Shown here: positions 8,943 to 17,516 of the stretch, in pieces | How the letters are laid out: every line of letters begins with the position of its first letter | How positions within the stretch are numbered: position 1 is the first letter of the stretch | Source: Prochlorococcus sp. AG-363-P06 | GTDB taxonomy: Bacteria; Cyanobacteriota; Cyanobacteriia; PCC-6307; Cyanobiaceae | Reading direction: 5' to 3' | DNA length: 64,000 nt | Assembly (NCBI GenBank): GCA_003280025.1 | Contig: QCGD01000009.1 | Span: forward strand, 19,644-83,643 | Notes under the pieces: model-generated | What the model was told of the DNA's origin: nothing | The model's input: only the letters and a program-made list of their open reading frames with translations | The model's database searches: none | Translations under genes and position numbers: made by a program

Positions 8943-9797
8943 TCAATCAAAAACAGCAGTTTTGCTGTTATAAACGAAAACTTGGTGATTTAAATGTAAT
9001 CTAACAGCCCTTGCCAAAGCAACTCTTTCAATGTCACGCCCTTTTCTAATTAAATCATCCACTTCATCTCTATGACTTACATTAACAGTACATTGTTCTA
9101 TAATTGGGCCTTCATCGAGATCTTGAGTGACATAATGTGCTGTAGCACCAATCAATTTGACACCCCTCTTCCATGCACGATGATATGGTTGAGCTCCCTT
9201 GAAAGCAGGTAAAAAAGAATGATGAATATTTATTATTGAAGAGAACTTTTTTAAAAAAGAGTCACTCAAAATTTGCATATATTTAGCTAGTACAACAAGA
9301 TCTACATCAAATTGTTCTAACAATTTTAAGATCTGATCTTCAACTTCTGATTTTGGCGAATTAACAGTATCAAAATAAACAAATTGTGAATTAAAGTCTT
9401 TCGCAATACTTTCAAGATCAGGATGATTAGAAATTATTAGTGGAACATTTATGTTGAGTTCGCCATTTCTTACTCTCCAAAGTAAATCAATTAAACAATG
9501 ATTTTGTTTACTCACAAAAATAGCAACATTTGGAACCTCATCTGAATAATTAATATTAAATTTTCCATTGATATCAACTGCAATTTTTTGAAATTTATCA
9601 TAAATCTCCTTTCTATTAATTATTGAATGGATACTATTCCATTCAATCCTGCTAAGAAATAGTCCTGCATCTTGATCTGTATGATGATCTGAGTGCTTGA
9701 TATTGCCACCATAATTTGATATCCAACTTGTAAGTTTACTGACAAGACCTGGACGATCAGGACAAACAATTTTGAATATAATTGAGGGGTGTTCCAA
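8943..9797 (-). CDS. purU: Formyltetrahydrofolate deformylase
   Basis: Hydrolyses 10-formyl-THF to formate and THF, balancing the one-carbon pool. At 284 residues it has the PurU layout: an N-terminal ACT domain ('IIFKIVCPDRPGLVSKLTSWI') and a formyltransferase domain with 'NIHHSFLPAFKGAQPYHRAW' and the catalytic 'VTQDLDEGPIIEQ'. This distinguishes it from PurN, which lacks the ACT domain. The last codons contain a self-complementary AACAGC/GCTGTT hairpin followed by a T-run on the coding strand, so the terminator appears to sit inside the reading frame. It diverges from the FAD oxidoreductase by 48 bp. Confidence 0.95.
   Translation of the reverse strand: MEHPSIIFKIVCPDRPGLVSKLTSWISNYGGNIKHSDHHTDQDAGLFLSRIEWNSIHSIINRKEIYDKFQKIAVDINGKFNINYSDEVPNVAIFVSKQNHCLIDLLWRVRNGELNINVPLIISNHPDLESIAKDFNSQFVYFDTVNSPKSEVEDQILKLLEQFDVDLVVLAKYMQILSDSFLKKFSSIINIHHSFLPAFKGAQPYHRAWKRGVKLIGATAHYVTQDLDEGPIIEQCTVNVSHRDEVDDLIRKGRDIERVALARAVRLHLNHQVFVYNSKTAVFD
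8949..8969 (-). terminator. Rho-independent terminator-like hairpin embedded in the 3' end of purU
   Basis: Read on the minus strand: AACAGC, loop AAAACT, GCTGTT, then TTT. The 6-bp stem is perfect and the run of five T's straddles its end. It falls inside the final purU codons, between the convergent ClC and purU stops. On the + strand no T-run follows the stem, so it should mainly terminate purU transcription. Confidence 0.5.
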
Positions 9798-9845
9798 AGA
9801 AAATTTAATTATTTAATCAAATAAGTAAGTACATCTAATATATCA

Positions 9846-10928
9846 ATGAAAAGACTAAAAGAAAATTTTCAAAAACCACACGTACTTATTGTAGGTGCTG
9901 GAATCATAGGAAAATTTAACGCAATAGAACTAGCAGAATTAGGGTATGAAATAACAATTGCAGATCCAGCTTTAAATAAAAATAGTAGTAGTGCTGCCTT
10001 AGGTCTTCTAATGGGAAATATGTATCAAAAAAGAAATGGTAGAAGTTGGATACTTAGAAAACAAAGTCTTGAATTATGGCCAAAATGGATCAAATTATTG
10101 CAAGAATTTAATAGAGAATTACATATAGAAAAACCATTAATACAGTTGACAACAAATGATGCAAAATTTGAAAAGCTAAAGAAATTTGTTAATGACAATA
10201 AAAATCAAGGGCTTGAAATTATAGAAAAAGACTCCATTTTAATTAAGAATATACATAAAACTTTCAAAACAAAACATATAAAAGGAATCATTTCAAACAA
10301 GGATGGAAGAATAGATCCCATATCATTATTAGATACATTAAATGTTTACCTAAAAAATAAAAAAATAAATTTTTTAAAAGATGAAATAATAAAAATTAAA
10401 AAATTAAATAGACAGTGGATTGCGACTTCAAGAAACAATAATGAAATCAAAACTGACGCAATTATCTTATGCAATTCACTCAATGCCCTGAATTTAATAG
10501 GAGACAAACCTCATAAAGTTCAATTACAACCAGTTTTAGGTCAAGCTATAGAAATTTACATAGAGGAAAAAGAAGTAGATTTTTTGTCCCTACCAAAGCA
10601 TTTCAACATTAATGGTAAAAACATTATTCCATTAAGTAAAAATAAAATTATTATTGGTTCTACAGACGAATTTAATAATAAACCAGAAGATAATGTCTTC
10701 GAAAAACTTACTGATTTTCTAGAACACAAACCTATATGGCTTAGTGAAGATAAAATTACTAGAAAATGGTTTGGTATAAGATCTCGTCCAGTAGGAGAAC
10801 CATCACCAATTCAGAAAAATTTAGAAGATGGATTGATTTTATGTACAGGATTTTATAAAAATGGATTTTTACTCGCCCCTACATGCTCTAATTGGGTTGC
10901 TAGTGAACTGAAAAAATACTTTCTTTAA
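9846..10928 (+). CDS. FAD-dependent oxidoreductase, DAO/ThiO-like (glycine/D-amino acid oxidase family)
   Basis: Predicted flavoenzyme oxidising an amine or amino acid substrate. The N-terminal Rossmann motif '[22 protein letters not shown]' (about 12-33) and the acidic 'ADP' at the second-strand end fit FAD binding. The C-terminal '[11 protein letters not shown]' followed by '[14 protein letters not shown]' is the closing FAD-contact region of DAO-fold enzymes. At 360 residues the length is normal. ThiO (glycine oxidase for thiazole synthesis) is a possible role because thiL is also in the window, but nothing proves the substrate. It converges on dnaK with a 4-nt overlap. Confidence 0.8.
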   Translation: MKRLKENFQKPHVLIVGAGIIGKFNAIELAELGYEITIADPALNKNSSSAALGLLMGNMYQKRNGRSWILRKQSLELWPKWIKLLQEFNRELHIEKPLIQLTTNDAKFEKLKKFVNDNKNQGLEIIEKDSILIKNIHKTFKTKHIKGIISNKDGRIDPISLLDTLNVYLKNKKINFLKDEIIKIKKLNRQWIATSRNNNEIKTDAIILCNSLNALNLIGDKPHKVQLQPVLGQAIEIYIEEKEVDFLSLPKHFNINGKNIIPLSKNKIIIGSTDEFNNKPEDNVFEKLTDFLEHKPIWLSEDKITRKWFGIRSRPVGEPSPIQKNLEDGLILCTGFYKNGFLLAPTCSNWVASELKKYFL

Positions 10929-12826
10929 TCTTCCTTTGTCTCTGTGAAATCTGCGTCAATAACGTCGTCTCCACCTTTGTCATTAGATTCATTCTGGTCA
11001 GGAGAACCTGCAGCAGGAGGCTGATTGCCAGGTTGCTGATATACAGAAGAACCAACTGCATAAAGTTCTTGCTGAAGTTCTTCTAACAACTTTTTCATAG
11101 ATTCATAATCTTCTTTTGATGTTGCTTCTTTTAAAGCCTTACTCTTCTCCTCTACTTTAGACTTTGCATCAGCATCAATCTTGTCACCTAGTTCACCAAG
11201 TTGCTTTTCTGTCTGATAAACAAGAGTTTCAGCTTGGTTTTTAAGATCTATCTTTTCCCTCTTTTCTTTATCTGCAGATGCATTGGATTCTGCATCTTTG
11301 ACCATTTTGTCAACTTCATTGTCAGATAGAGTAGAAGCGCCAGTTATAGAGATACTTTGTTCTTTCCCACTTCCTTTATCTTTTGCAGTAACACTTAAAA
11401 TACCATTTGCATCAATATCAAATGTAACTTCAATTTGAGGGACGCCTCTTGGAGCTGAAGGTATACCATCCAATCTAAAAGTTCCTAAGCTTTTGTTATC
11501 AGATGCCATCTCTCTTTCACCCTGTAAAACGTGAATTTCTACATTTGTTTGGCCATCAACAGCTGTTGAATAAGTTTCAGATTTTTTGGTAGGGACTGTT
11601 GTATTTCTATTAATCATTTTCGTCATTACTCCTCCCAAAGTTTCTACTCCAAGAGAAAGTGGTGTAACATCAAGCAATAATATATCTTTAACTTCCCCAG
11701 CTAGAACTCCTCCTTGGATAGCAGCTCCCACCGCTACAACTTCATCTGGATTTACAGTTTGATTAGGTTCTTTACCAATTATTGTTTTAACTAAATCTAA
11801 TACTGCTGGAATTCTTGATGAACCTCCAACCATTACAACCTCATCAATTTCGCTTGTAGAAATTTTTGCATCTTTAATAGCTTGTTCTACAGGAGTCCTA
11901 CATCTATCAATTAAAGAAGTAGCCAATTCTTCGAATTTCGCACGAGTTAAATTCAAGTCTAGGTGTTTTGGCCCCTCAGGAGTCGCAGTTATAAAAGGTA
12001 GATTTATTTCACTTTGTGTGGCATTAGAAAGCTCAATTTTAGCCTTTTCAGCGGCTTCAGTTAAACGTTGTAAAGCTTGCTTATCTTGTCTAAGATCAAT
12101 GCCCTCATTTGATTTAAATGAACTGGCTAAATGATCAACAATACACTTATCGAAATCATCTCCACCCAAATGAGTATCTCCAGATGTTGAGAGAACCTCA
12201 GTTACTCCATCTCCTGCTTCAATCACAGAAACATCAAATGTTCCGCCACCAAGATCAAAAACAAGTATTTTTTCATTTTCTTTATCTAAACCATAAGCCA
12301 ACGCAGCCGCAGTAGGCTCATTAACTATTCTGAGCACTTCTAAACCCGCAATTTTTCCTGCATCTTTTGTAGCCTGTCTTTGAGAATCATTAAAATAAGC
12401 AGGCACAGTTATTACAGCCTGAGTTACTTTTTCACCAAGATATTTTCCTGCATCTTCTGCTAATTTTCTTAAAACTTGAGAACTTACCTCTTCAGGAGAA
12501 AACTGTTTATCTAAAATAGGACATTTTAATTTTACACTAGAGCCAGTTTTTTCAACTGAATAACTTACTTCTTTCGATTCTTCATTTACTTCATCAACCC
12601 TTCTACCGACGAAACGCTTTGCAGAATAAAAAGTATTTTCTGGATTCATAACAGCTTGTCTTTTTGCAATCTGGCCAACAAGCTGGTCTTTATTTTTTGT
12701 ATATGCAACAACTGAGGGTGTTGTGCGGAAACCCTCTGCATTTGCTATTACAGTAGGTTTGCCACCTTCCATAACTGCGACACAACTATTAGTTGTTCCT
12801 AAATCGATTCCAACAACCTTACCCAT
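10925..12826 (-). CDS. dnaK: Chaperone protein DnaK (Hsp70)
   Basis: ATP-driven chaperone; works with DnaJ and GrpE, which are encoded about 33 kb away on the other side of the origin. The ATPase domain starts '[20 protein letters not shown]'; further hallmarks are '[12 protein letters not shown]' and '[12 protein letters not shown]'. The substrate-binding domain ('[14 protein letters not shown]') and helical lid follow, with an acidic tail '[14 protein letters not shown]'. The track's start at 12856 adds 10 residues ([10 protein letters not shown]) before the universal [10 protein letters not shown] start, so I chose ATG 12826 (633 aa). Cyanobacteria have several DnaK paralogues; this canonical one resembles DnaK2. 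Confidence 0.96.
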   Translation of the reverse strand: MGKVVGIDLGTTNSCVAVMEGGKPTVIANAEGFRTTPSVVAYTKNKDQLVGQIAKRQAVMNPENTFYSAKRFVGRRVDEVNEESKEVSYSVEKTGSSVKLKCPILDKQFSPEEVSSQVLRKLAEDAGKYLGEKVTQAVITVPAYFNDSQRQATKDAGKIAGLEVLRIVNEPTAAALAYGLDKENEKILVFDLGGGTFDVSVIEAGDGVTEVLSTSGDTHLGGDDFDKCIVDHLASSFKSNEGIDLRQDKQALQRLTEAAEKAKIELSNATQSEINLPFITATPEGPKHLDLNLTRAKFEELATSLIDRCRTPVEQAIKDAKISTSEIDEVVMVGGSSRIPAVLDLVKTIIGKEPNQTVNPDEVVAVGAAIQGGVLAGEVKDILLLDVTPLSLGVETLGGVMTKMINRNTTVPTKKSETYSTAVDGQTNVEIHVLQGEREMASDNKSLGTFRLDGIPSAPRGVPQIEVTFDIDANGILSVTAKDKGSGKEQSISITGASTLSDNEVDKMVKDAESNASADKEKREKIDLKNQAETLVYQTEKQLGELGDKIDADAKSKVEEKSKALKEATSKEDYESMKKLLEELQQELYAVGSSVYQQPGNQPPAAGSPDQNESNDKGGDDVIDADFTETKED

Positions 12827-12940
12827 GGGTAAATTCTCATATTTAATATTCTCCATAATCGTTCATAGACGTCATTATTGTTACTCAAAGACGGGGTGTG
12901 GTTCCCGAACAGATTTCAAGTTTTTTCAAAAATTTTAAAA

Positions 12941-13804
12941 ATGATTACAAGTAAAACATCATTTATTGCATTGATTGGCAATCCTGTAACTCACTCTTTA
13001 TCTCCAATAATGCAAAATGCAGCCTTTCAGTATTTAGGTTTAGATTTAATTTATATAGCAATCCCTTGTAAAGATGAAGATCTAAGATTAGTCATCAATT
13101 CTTTGAAAAAAATTAATTGCAAAGGCTTAAATATTACAATCCCATACAAAGAAAAAGTATTTGATCTTTGTGCAGAAGTCACTCCTGTCGCAAAAACAAT
13201 TAAAGCAATTAATACTCTTAAATTAAATTCTAATCAAGAATGGAGCGGAACAAACACTGATGTTGGAGGATTTATTTATCCTTTAAAAGATCTAAATTTA
13301 CCAAACAAGGAAGGCATAATACTGGGATCTGGAGGTGCAGCAAGATCAGTAATCCAAGGGCTTATAAATCTAAACTTCTCAAAAGTTACAATAATTTCAC
13401 GCAATGAAAAATCTTTAAATGAATTAATGAAAAATTTTAAAAATCAAAGCCAAGTGAAAGGTTTACTTAATAGTGATGACCAAATTAATAATTTGATTGA
13501 AGAAGCAGATTTGATTGTCAATACAACACCAGTAGGAATGAAAAAAGAGTCAAATAACGCAAATAATGTATTACCTTATGGAGAAAATTTTTGGAAATCC
13601 CTAAATTCTAAAACAATAGTTTACGATCTTATTTACAACCCAGCTCCAACTGCATTATTAAAATACTGCGATAAAAAAGGATGCAGAACAATAGATGGGA
13701 CACAAATGCTTATTGCTCAGGGATTAAAATCACTATCATTTTGGACAAATGGGTTAGAAGTCCCTTTTGAGATTATGTCTAATGCATTAAAAAAATATCT
13801 TTAG
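12941..13804 (+). CDS. aroE: Shikimate dehydrogenase (NADP+)
   Basis: Reduces 3-dehydroshikimate to shikimate with NADPH. It opens with 'FIALIGNPVTHSLSPIMQNAAF' and has the catalytic-lysine segment 'GLNITIPYKEKVFDLC', the substrate-binding 'TNTDVGGF', the NADP-binding 'ILGSGGAARSVIQGL' and 'NTTPVGM', and the C-terminal 'DGTQMLIAQGLKSLSFW'. The track start (12878) adds 21 unconserved residues; ATG 12941 gives a normal 287-aa protein. It diverges from dnaK over 114 bp. Confidence 0.95.
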   Translation: MITSKTSFIALIGNPVTHSLSPIMQNAAFQYLGLDLIYIAIPCKDEDLRLVINSLKKINCKGLNITIPYKEKVFDLCAEVTPVAKTIKAINTLKLNSNQEWSGTNTDVGGFIYPLKDLNLPNKEGIILGSGGAARSVIQGLINLNFSKVTIISRNEKSLNELMKNFKNQSQVKGLLNSDDQINNLIEEADLIVNTTPVGMKKESNNANNVLPYGENFWKSLNSKTIVYDLIYNPAPTALLKYCDKKGCRTIDGTQMLIAQGLKSLSFWTNGLEVPFEIMSNALKKYL

Positions 13805-13833
13805 CAAAAAACTAATATTAATTTTTTAATAAA

Positions 13834-13861
13834 TTGACCATAGTAATGTATGGTAAATAAT
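13834..13861 (+). promoter_or_regulatory. Possible rpsF promoter overlapping a small hairpin
   Basis: TTGACC (13834-13839), 16 nt, AATAAT (13856-13861) resembles a sigma-70 promoter 50 nt upstream of the rpsF start. The spacer contains the perfect 6-bp inverted repeat ACCATA/TATGGT (13837-13854). Whether the repeat is an operator or chance is unknown. I could not recognise the S6:S18-binding leader RNA. Confidence 0.35.
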
Positions 13862-13911
13862 GACCAGACGCTCATTTGATTTCTTATGAGCCAAAGACCT
13901 TGTCTGAAAAA

Positions 13912-14397
13912 ATGACCGATCAACAAACTTATTACGAAACTATGTACATCCTCCGCCCAGATATTGCGGAAGATGAAGTTACTAATCACATTGATAAATA
14001 CAATAAACTTCTAGAAGAATTTGGAGGAAAAATACTCGATAGTCAAATGAGAGGTAAAAGAAGACTGGCATATCAAATCGCAAAACATAGAGAAGGAATC
14101 TATGTCCAATTAAGCCATCAAGGTGATGGGCAACACATTTTCAAAATTGAAAAGGCCATGAGGTTAGGCGAAGATGTCATAAGGTATTTGACTGTTAAAC
14201 AAGAAGGTCCTTTGCCAACTCCTAGATCTTCTAATAAAGATGTAGGAAAAACAGAAAAATCAGAAACTGAAAAGCATGATCCCAAAAATGACACAAAACC
14301 TAAAGATGAATCTATACAAAAAGAGACAAAACCAAGTGATCAAGTAGCTGCTGCTGCAAAAGAAACTTCTGAAATTAAAGAAACCGGTAACAATTAA
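13912..14397 (+). CDS. rpsF: 30S ribosomal protein S6
   Basis: Small-subunit protein that binds 16S rRNA with S18. The S6 core is clear from '[17 protein letters not shown]' through '[20 protein letters not shown]' to '[14 protein letters not shown]' (about residues 1-100). About 60 residues of charged, Lys/Glu/Thr-rich low-complexity tail follow. ATG 13912 (161 aa) is preferred because conserved sequence begins '[12 protein letters not shown]'; the track's TTG start 36 nt upstream adds unconserved residues. It is followed, convergently, by argG after 7 bp. Confidence 0.93.
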   Translation: MTDQQTYYETMYILRPDIAEDEVTNHIDKYNKLLEEFGGKILDSQMRGKRRLAYQIAKHREGIYVQLSHQGDGQHIFKIEKAMRLGEDVIRYLTVKQEGPLPTPRSSNKDVGKTEKSETEKHDPKNDTKPKDESIQKETKPSDQVAAAAKETSEIKETGNN

Positions 14398-14404
14398 ATA
14401 TTAA

Positions 14405-15616
14405 TTATTTGTTTTTTGAATTTAATTCTGCCCATATTTTATTAGACATACCCCACATATAAATAAATCCTTCAGCTTGCTTATGGTTAAAGATATCATC
14501 TTGACTGTAAGTCGCTAAATCTTCCCTATAAAGGGAATTATTTTCAGAAAGTCTTCCAATAACAATCGCATTACCCTTATGTAATCTAATCTTTACTCTG
14601 CCATTAACCGACGTTTGGGTAGATGAAATAAAAGCCTCTAAAGCTTCCTTTAAAGGACCAAACCAAAAACCTTGATAAACTAATTGAGCCCATTTTTTTT
14701 GAACTATACCTTTGAAATCGATAACATCTGGGTTTAAGGTTATTGTCTCTAATTCTTGATGAGCTTTGATTAAAAGTAAAAGACCAGGTGATTCATAAAT
14801 CTCTCTACTCTTAATACCAACAACTCTATCTTCGATCATATCTATTCTTCCAAAGCCATGGGCACCTGCAAGATCATTAGCTTTATTTATAATCTCTACA
14901 GGATTTAATAATTCATTTCCAATTCCAATTGGCAAGCCATTTTTAAAAACAATTTCTATATCTTGTGGCGAGTTAGGTGCATCAGCAATCGATGAAGTCA
15001 TTGCAAAAATATCTTCAGGGGGTTCCTGCATTGGGTCTTCTAATAAACCAGCCTCAATGCTTCGCCCAAGAAGGTTTACATCAATTGAGTATGGAGATTT
15101 TTTCGATACCGGAGCAGGAATACCAAATTTTTCTCCATACAATATTGCTTCTTCTCTACTCATATTCCATTCTCTTGCAGGAGTAATTATTTTTAAATCA
15201 GGACCTAAAGCATTAATAGCTAAATCAAATCTAATTTGATCATTCCCTTTGCCAGTGCAGCCATGTGCGACGGCATCTGCATTTATTTCTCTTGCAATAT
15301 TTACAAGCTTTTCAGCAATTAAAGGCCTAGCAAGAGCTGTAGATAAAGGGTATTTTTCTGCATATAATGCATTTGCTCTAATCGCTGGAAAAGCATAGCT
15401 CTCTACAAAATTATCTACCAAATTACCAATAATTGATTCAGATGCTCCGGATTTCAAAGCTTTTTGTTTAATCACTTCCAAATCTTCCCCTTGCCCAAGA
15501 TCGGCAACAAAAGTAACAACTTCGGAAATTCCATATTCATTCTTTAAGTATGGAATGCAGACACTTGTATCAACTCCTCCAGAATATGCTAGAACCACCT
15601 TTTTTAACTGCTGCAT
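14405..15616 (-). CDS. argG: Argininosuccinate synthase
   Basis: Ligates citrulline and aspartate with ATP to argininosuccinate; the partner lyase argH is also in the window (41957). At 403 residues it has the usual length. It begins with the PP-loop '[20 protein letters not shown]' and contains '[14 protein letters not shown]' and '[14 protein letters not shown]'. A textbook AGGAGG sits 8 nt before the start. It lies 41 bp downstream of a small membrane-protein ORF on the same strand and may share its transcript. Confidence 0.97.
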   Translation of the reverse strand: MQQLKKVVLAYSGGVDTSVCIPYLKNEYGISEVVTFVADLGQGEDLEVIKQKALKSGASESIIGNLVDNFVESYAFPAIRANALYAEKYPLSTALARPLIAEKLVNIAREINADAVAHGCTGKGNDQIRFDLAINALGPDLKIITPAREWNMSREEAILYGEKFGIPAPVSKKSPYSIDVNLLGRSIEAGLLEDPMQEPPEDIFAMTSSIADAPNSPQDIEIVFKNGLPIGIGNELLNPVEIINKANDLAGAHGFGRIDMIEDRVVGIKSREIYESPGLLLLIKAHQELETITLNPDVIDFKGIVQKKWAQLVYQGFWFGPLKEALEAFISSTQTSVNGRVKIRLHKGNAIVIGRLSENNSLYREDLATYSQDDIFNHKQAEGFIYMWGMSNKIWAELNSKNK

Positions 15617-15624
15617 TTAAATTC

Positions 15625-15630
15625 CCTCCT
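15625..15630 (-). promoter_or_regulatory. Strong Shine-Dalgarno AGGAGG of argG
   Basis: On the minus strand the leader reads AAGGAGGGAATTTAA-ATG, giving a full AGGAGG with 8-nt spacing. It confirms the 15616 start. Confidence 0.7.
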
Positions 15631-15657
15631 TACTAAAATTTAAAATCTTGATATAAT

Positions 15658-15852
15658 TCAAGAATTACGAATCTTATTTAACACTAATATTATTGTAACT
15701 AAAAGAGCAGGTCCAAAAACTAGTAATAAAACAAGATAGTTATTAATTAATAAAACATCAGGATAAAAATGACCAAAAAGTTTAAAGAAAAGAGTCATTA
15801 AAAATGAAATCGGCCAAATTAAATAGTATTTTAAATTTCCTTTATCAAACAA
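15658..15852 (-). CDS. Small membrane protein of unknown function (possibly DUF3188)
   Basis: A 64-residue protein with two hydrophobic segments (about 11-27 and 38-57), basic near the ends ('MFDKGNLKYY' and 'LNKIRNS'). I do not recognise a function. Small proteins of this size and place upstream of argG occur in Prochlorococcus, and DUF3188 is a tentative assignment only. It precedes argG by 41 bp on the same strand and diverges from the DUF3134 gene across 53 bp. Confidence 0.55.
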   Translation of the reverse strand: MFDKGNLKYYLIWPISFLMTLFFKLFGHFYPDVLLINNYLVLLLVFGPALLVTIILVLNKIRNS

Positions 15853-15905
15853 AATTTTTAAAGTGCATAATTATGTATTATCTTATATAAAGAAGATTAT
15901 TTTCA

Positions 15906-16184
15906 ATGGACTCAGACAAACTAAAACTTACATTGAATGATATAGCTAAAGTTAATCCTGCCTTAACTTATTACCACAGAGATGATCCAGCTCCTGTCTT
16001 GCCATTGAGAGAGGAACCTGACCTCTTGTCTTGGTTAGAGAGTACAGGAAGACTTGTCGCAGAACAAGAAGGAGATTCACAAGAAATTAGCACAATAGAA
16101 GAAGAGGAACTATCAGCTTTAATGGGTGAAAAAGAAGATTATAAAACTGAAGAAGACTCATCAGATGATGATTGGGAAGATTAA
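15906..16184 (+). CDS. DUF3134 family protein
   Basis: A 92-residue acidic cyanobacterial protein of unknown function. The conserved core 'NPALTYYHRDDPAPVLPLRE' and 'DLLSWLESTGRLVAEQEG' matches the DUF3134 family as I recall it. The C-terminal third is a run of Glu/Asp ('EEEELSALMGEKED', 'DSSDDDWED') and probably unstructured. No membrane segment or signal peptide. Its 3' end overlaps the mraY start by about 17 nt, implying translational coupling. Confidence 0.75.
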   Translation: MDSDKLKLTLNDIAKVNPALTYYHRDDPAPVLPLREEPDLLSWLESTGRLVAEQEGDSQEISTIEEEELSALMGEKEDYKTEEDSSDDDWED

Positions 16185-17244
16185 TTCATTTAACTTTAAA
16201 TCGTTATTCATCCTTAATACTTTTGCATTAATAGTAACTTCTTATATTTTCAGTAATTATATTTTTATAGCAATTTTTATATTATTTTTTTTAATTTCAT
16301 CATTAACTACAAAACACGGTTTAAAAATAATTTCAAAATTAGGCTTTTTCCAAAACATAAGGAATGCTGGACCTTCTAGCCACTTTAATAAAAAAAATAC
16401 TCCAACTACTGGTGGGGTATTTATAATAATTCCTTTTTTAATTTTACTTTTACTCCTAAGTAGTAATTTTTATACAATAAAAATATTGCTTATATTTTTT
16501 TGTATTTTTGGTTTTTTCATTATTGGATTGTTAGATGATTTTTTAAGTATTAAAAATAAAAAAAATACTGGTTTAAAATCAAACTCAAAATTGATTTTAC
16601 AATCTTTAATATCTATAATTTTTATTTTGTTAGCTTTTGCACAAGGCTATATAAACCCATTAATAATGATATCTAATAGCTGGGGAATAGATACAAATAT
16701 ACTAATTCTACCTATATCTTTTTTTACTTTAGTTGGCTTAAGTAATTCCGTTAATTTAACTGATGGGCTTGATGGACTAGCTTCTGGATGTAGTGCAATA
16801 GTATTTTATGGACTAGGTACAGAAATATTACTAAAAGGGCAGCAAGAGTTAATTATTTTTAGTGTTTTATGTTATTCAATGACAGGCTTATGTTTGGGAT
16901 TTCTCAATTTTAATAGATACCCTGCAAAAATTTTTATGGGAGACACAGGTTCTTTGAGCATAGGTGCAATTTTAGGCTCGATCTCGATCTTAACTAATAG
17001 TTTTTTCACTTTATTTATTTTCTCAGGAATATTCATTATGGAATCTTTATCTGTCATCATTCAAGTAGGATTTTTTAAAATTACAAAAAAATTATTTAAT
17101 ACCGGAAAACGAATATTTTTAATGGCACCATTACATCATCATTTTGAACTTCAAGGTATTAGAGAAGCAAAAATAGTTGAAAATTTCTGGAAAATCAACA
17201 TATGTCTGGTAATTTTCGGTATAGTTTTAAAAATAAACCTCTAA
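16168..17244 (+). CDS. mraY: Phospho-N-acetylmuramoyl-pentapeptide transferase
   Basis: Transfers phospho-MurNAc-pentapeptide from UDP to undecaprenyl phosphate, making lipid I in the inner membrane. It is about ten-helical, with the PNPT motifs 'FFIIGLLDDFLSIKNKKNTG', 'NLTDGLDGLASG', 'KIFMGDTGSLSIG' and the C-terminal 'APLHHHFELQG'. The track start at 16126 lies deep inside the upstream ORF. Tandem ATGs at 16165/16168 give the expected 358-359 aa N-terminus 'MIGKINSFNFKSLF'. murB and murC are also in this window but not linked to it. Confidence 0.95.
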   Translation: MIGKINSFNFKSLFILNTFALIVTSYIFSNYIFIAIFILFFLISSLTTKHGLKIISKLGFFQNIRNAGPSSHFNKKNTPTTGGVFIIIPFLILLLLLSSNFYTIKILLIFFCIFGFFIIGLLDDFLSIKNKKNTGLKSNSKLILQSLISIIFILLAFAQGYINPLIMISNSWGIDTNILILPISFFTLVGLSNSVNLTDGLDGLASGCSAIVFYGLGTEILLKGQQELIIFSVLCYSMTGLCLGFLNFNRYPAKIFMGDTGSLSIGAILGSISILTNSFFTLFIFSGIFIMESLSVIIQVGFFKITKKLFNTGKRIFLMAPLHHHFELQGIREAKIVENFWKINICLVIFGIVLKINL

Positions 17245-17255
17245 AAAAATTTATT

Positions 17256-17516
17256 ATGAGTTTTTTTACATGGAAAGATCATGGATTAACAAGTGACTGT
17301 TCAACTCTTGATGCAATGGCTTCTAGATTTGAAGAGACTGCAAAATTAATGAAAAAATTATCACAAAAAGGGTTCAAACTTAAAAAAACACAAAAGGATC
17401 AATTAATAATTCACTCTGATCCAAAAGTATTTGATCAATGGGGTTTTATAAGTGAGGAACTTCCTTTTAAACAACTTTGTTTGATGGCAGATGATGAACT
17501 AATACTAGATGTTTGA
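17256..17516 (+). CDS. Conserved small protein of unknown function
   Basis: An 86-residue soluble protein 'MSFFTWKDHGLTSDCSTLDAMASRF...'; no known domain recognised. The composition and the motifs 'DHGLTSDCSTLDAMASRFEETA' and 'DPKVFDQWGF' look like a picocyanobacterial conserved hypothetical. ATG 17256, 11 bp after mraY, is preferred over the track start inside mraY. It likely shares the mraY transcript. Its last 82 nt overlap the 3' end of the opposite-strand sucrose-phosphate synthase-like gene, an unusually long convergent overlap. Confidence 0.7.
   Translation: MSFFTWKDHGLTSDCSTLDAMASRFEETAKLMKKLSQKGFKLKKTQKDQLIIHSDPKVFDQWGFISEELPFKQLCLMADDELILDV

Noticed and set aside
12723-12938. 71-aa + strand ORF across the dnaK start
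   Set aside because: Antisense of the dnaK N-terminus running into the aroE leader; no recognisable protein features.
17202-17255. Upstream extension of the 86-aa ORF into mraY
   Set aside because: The residues before ATG 17256 derive from the mraY C-terminus in another frame and look unconserved.
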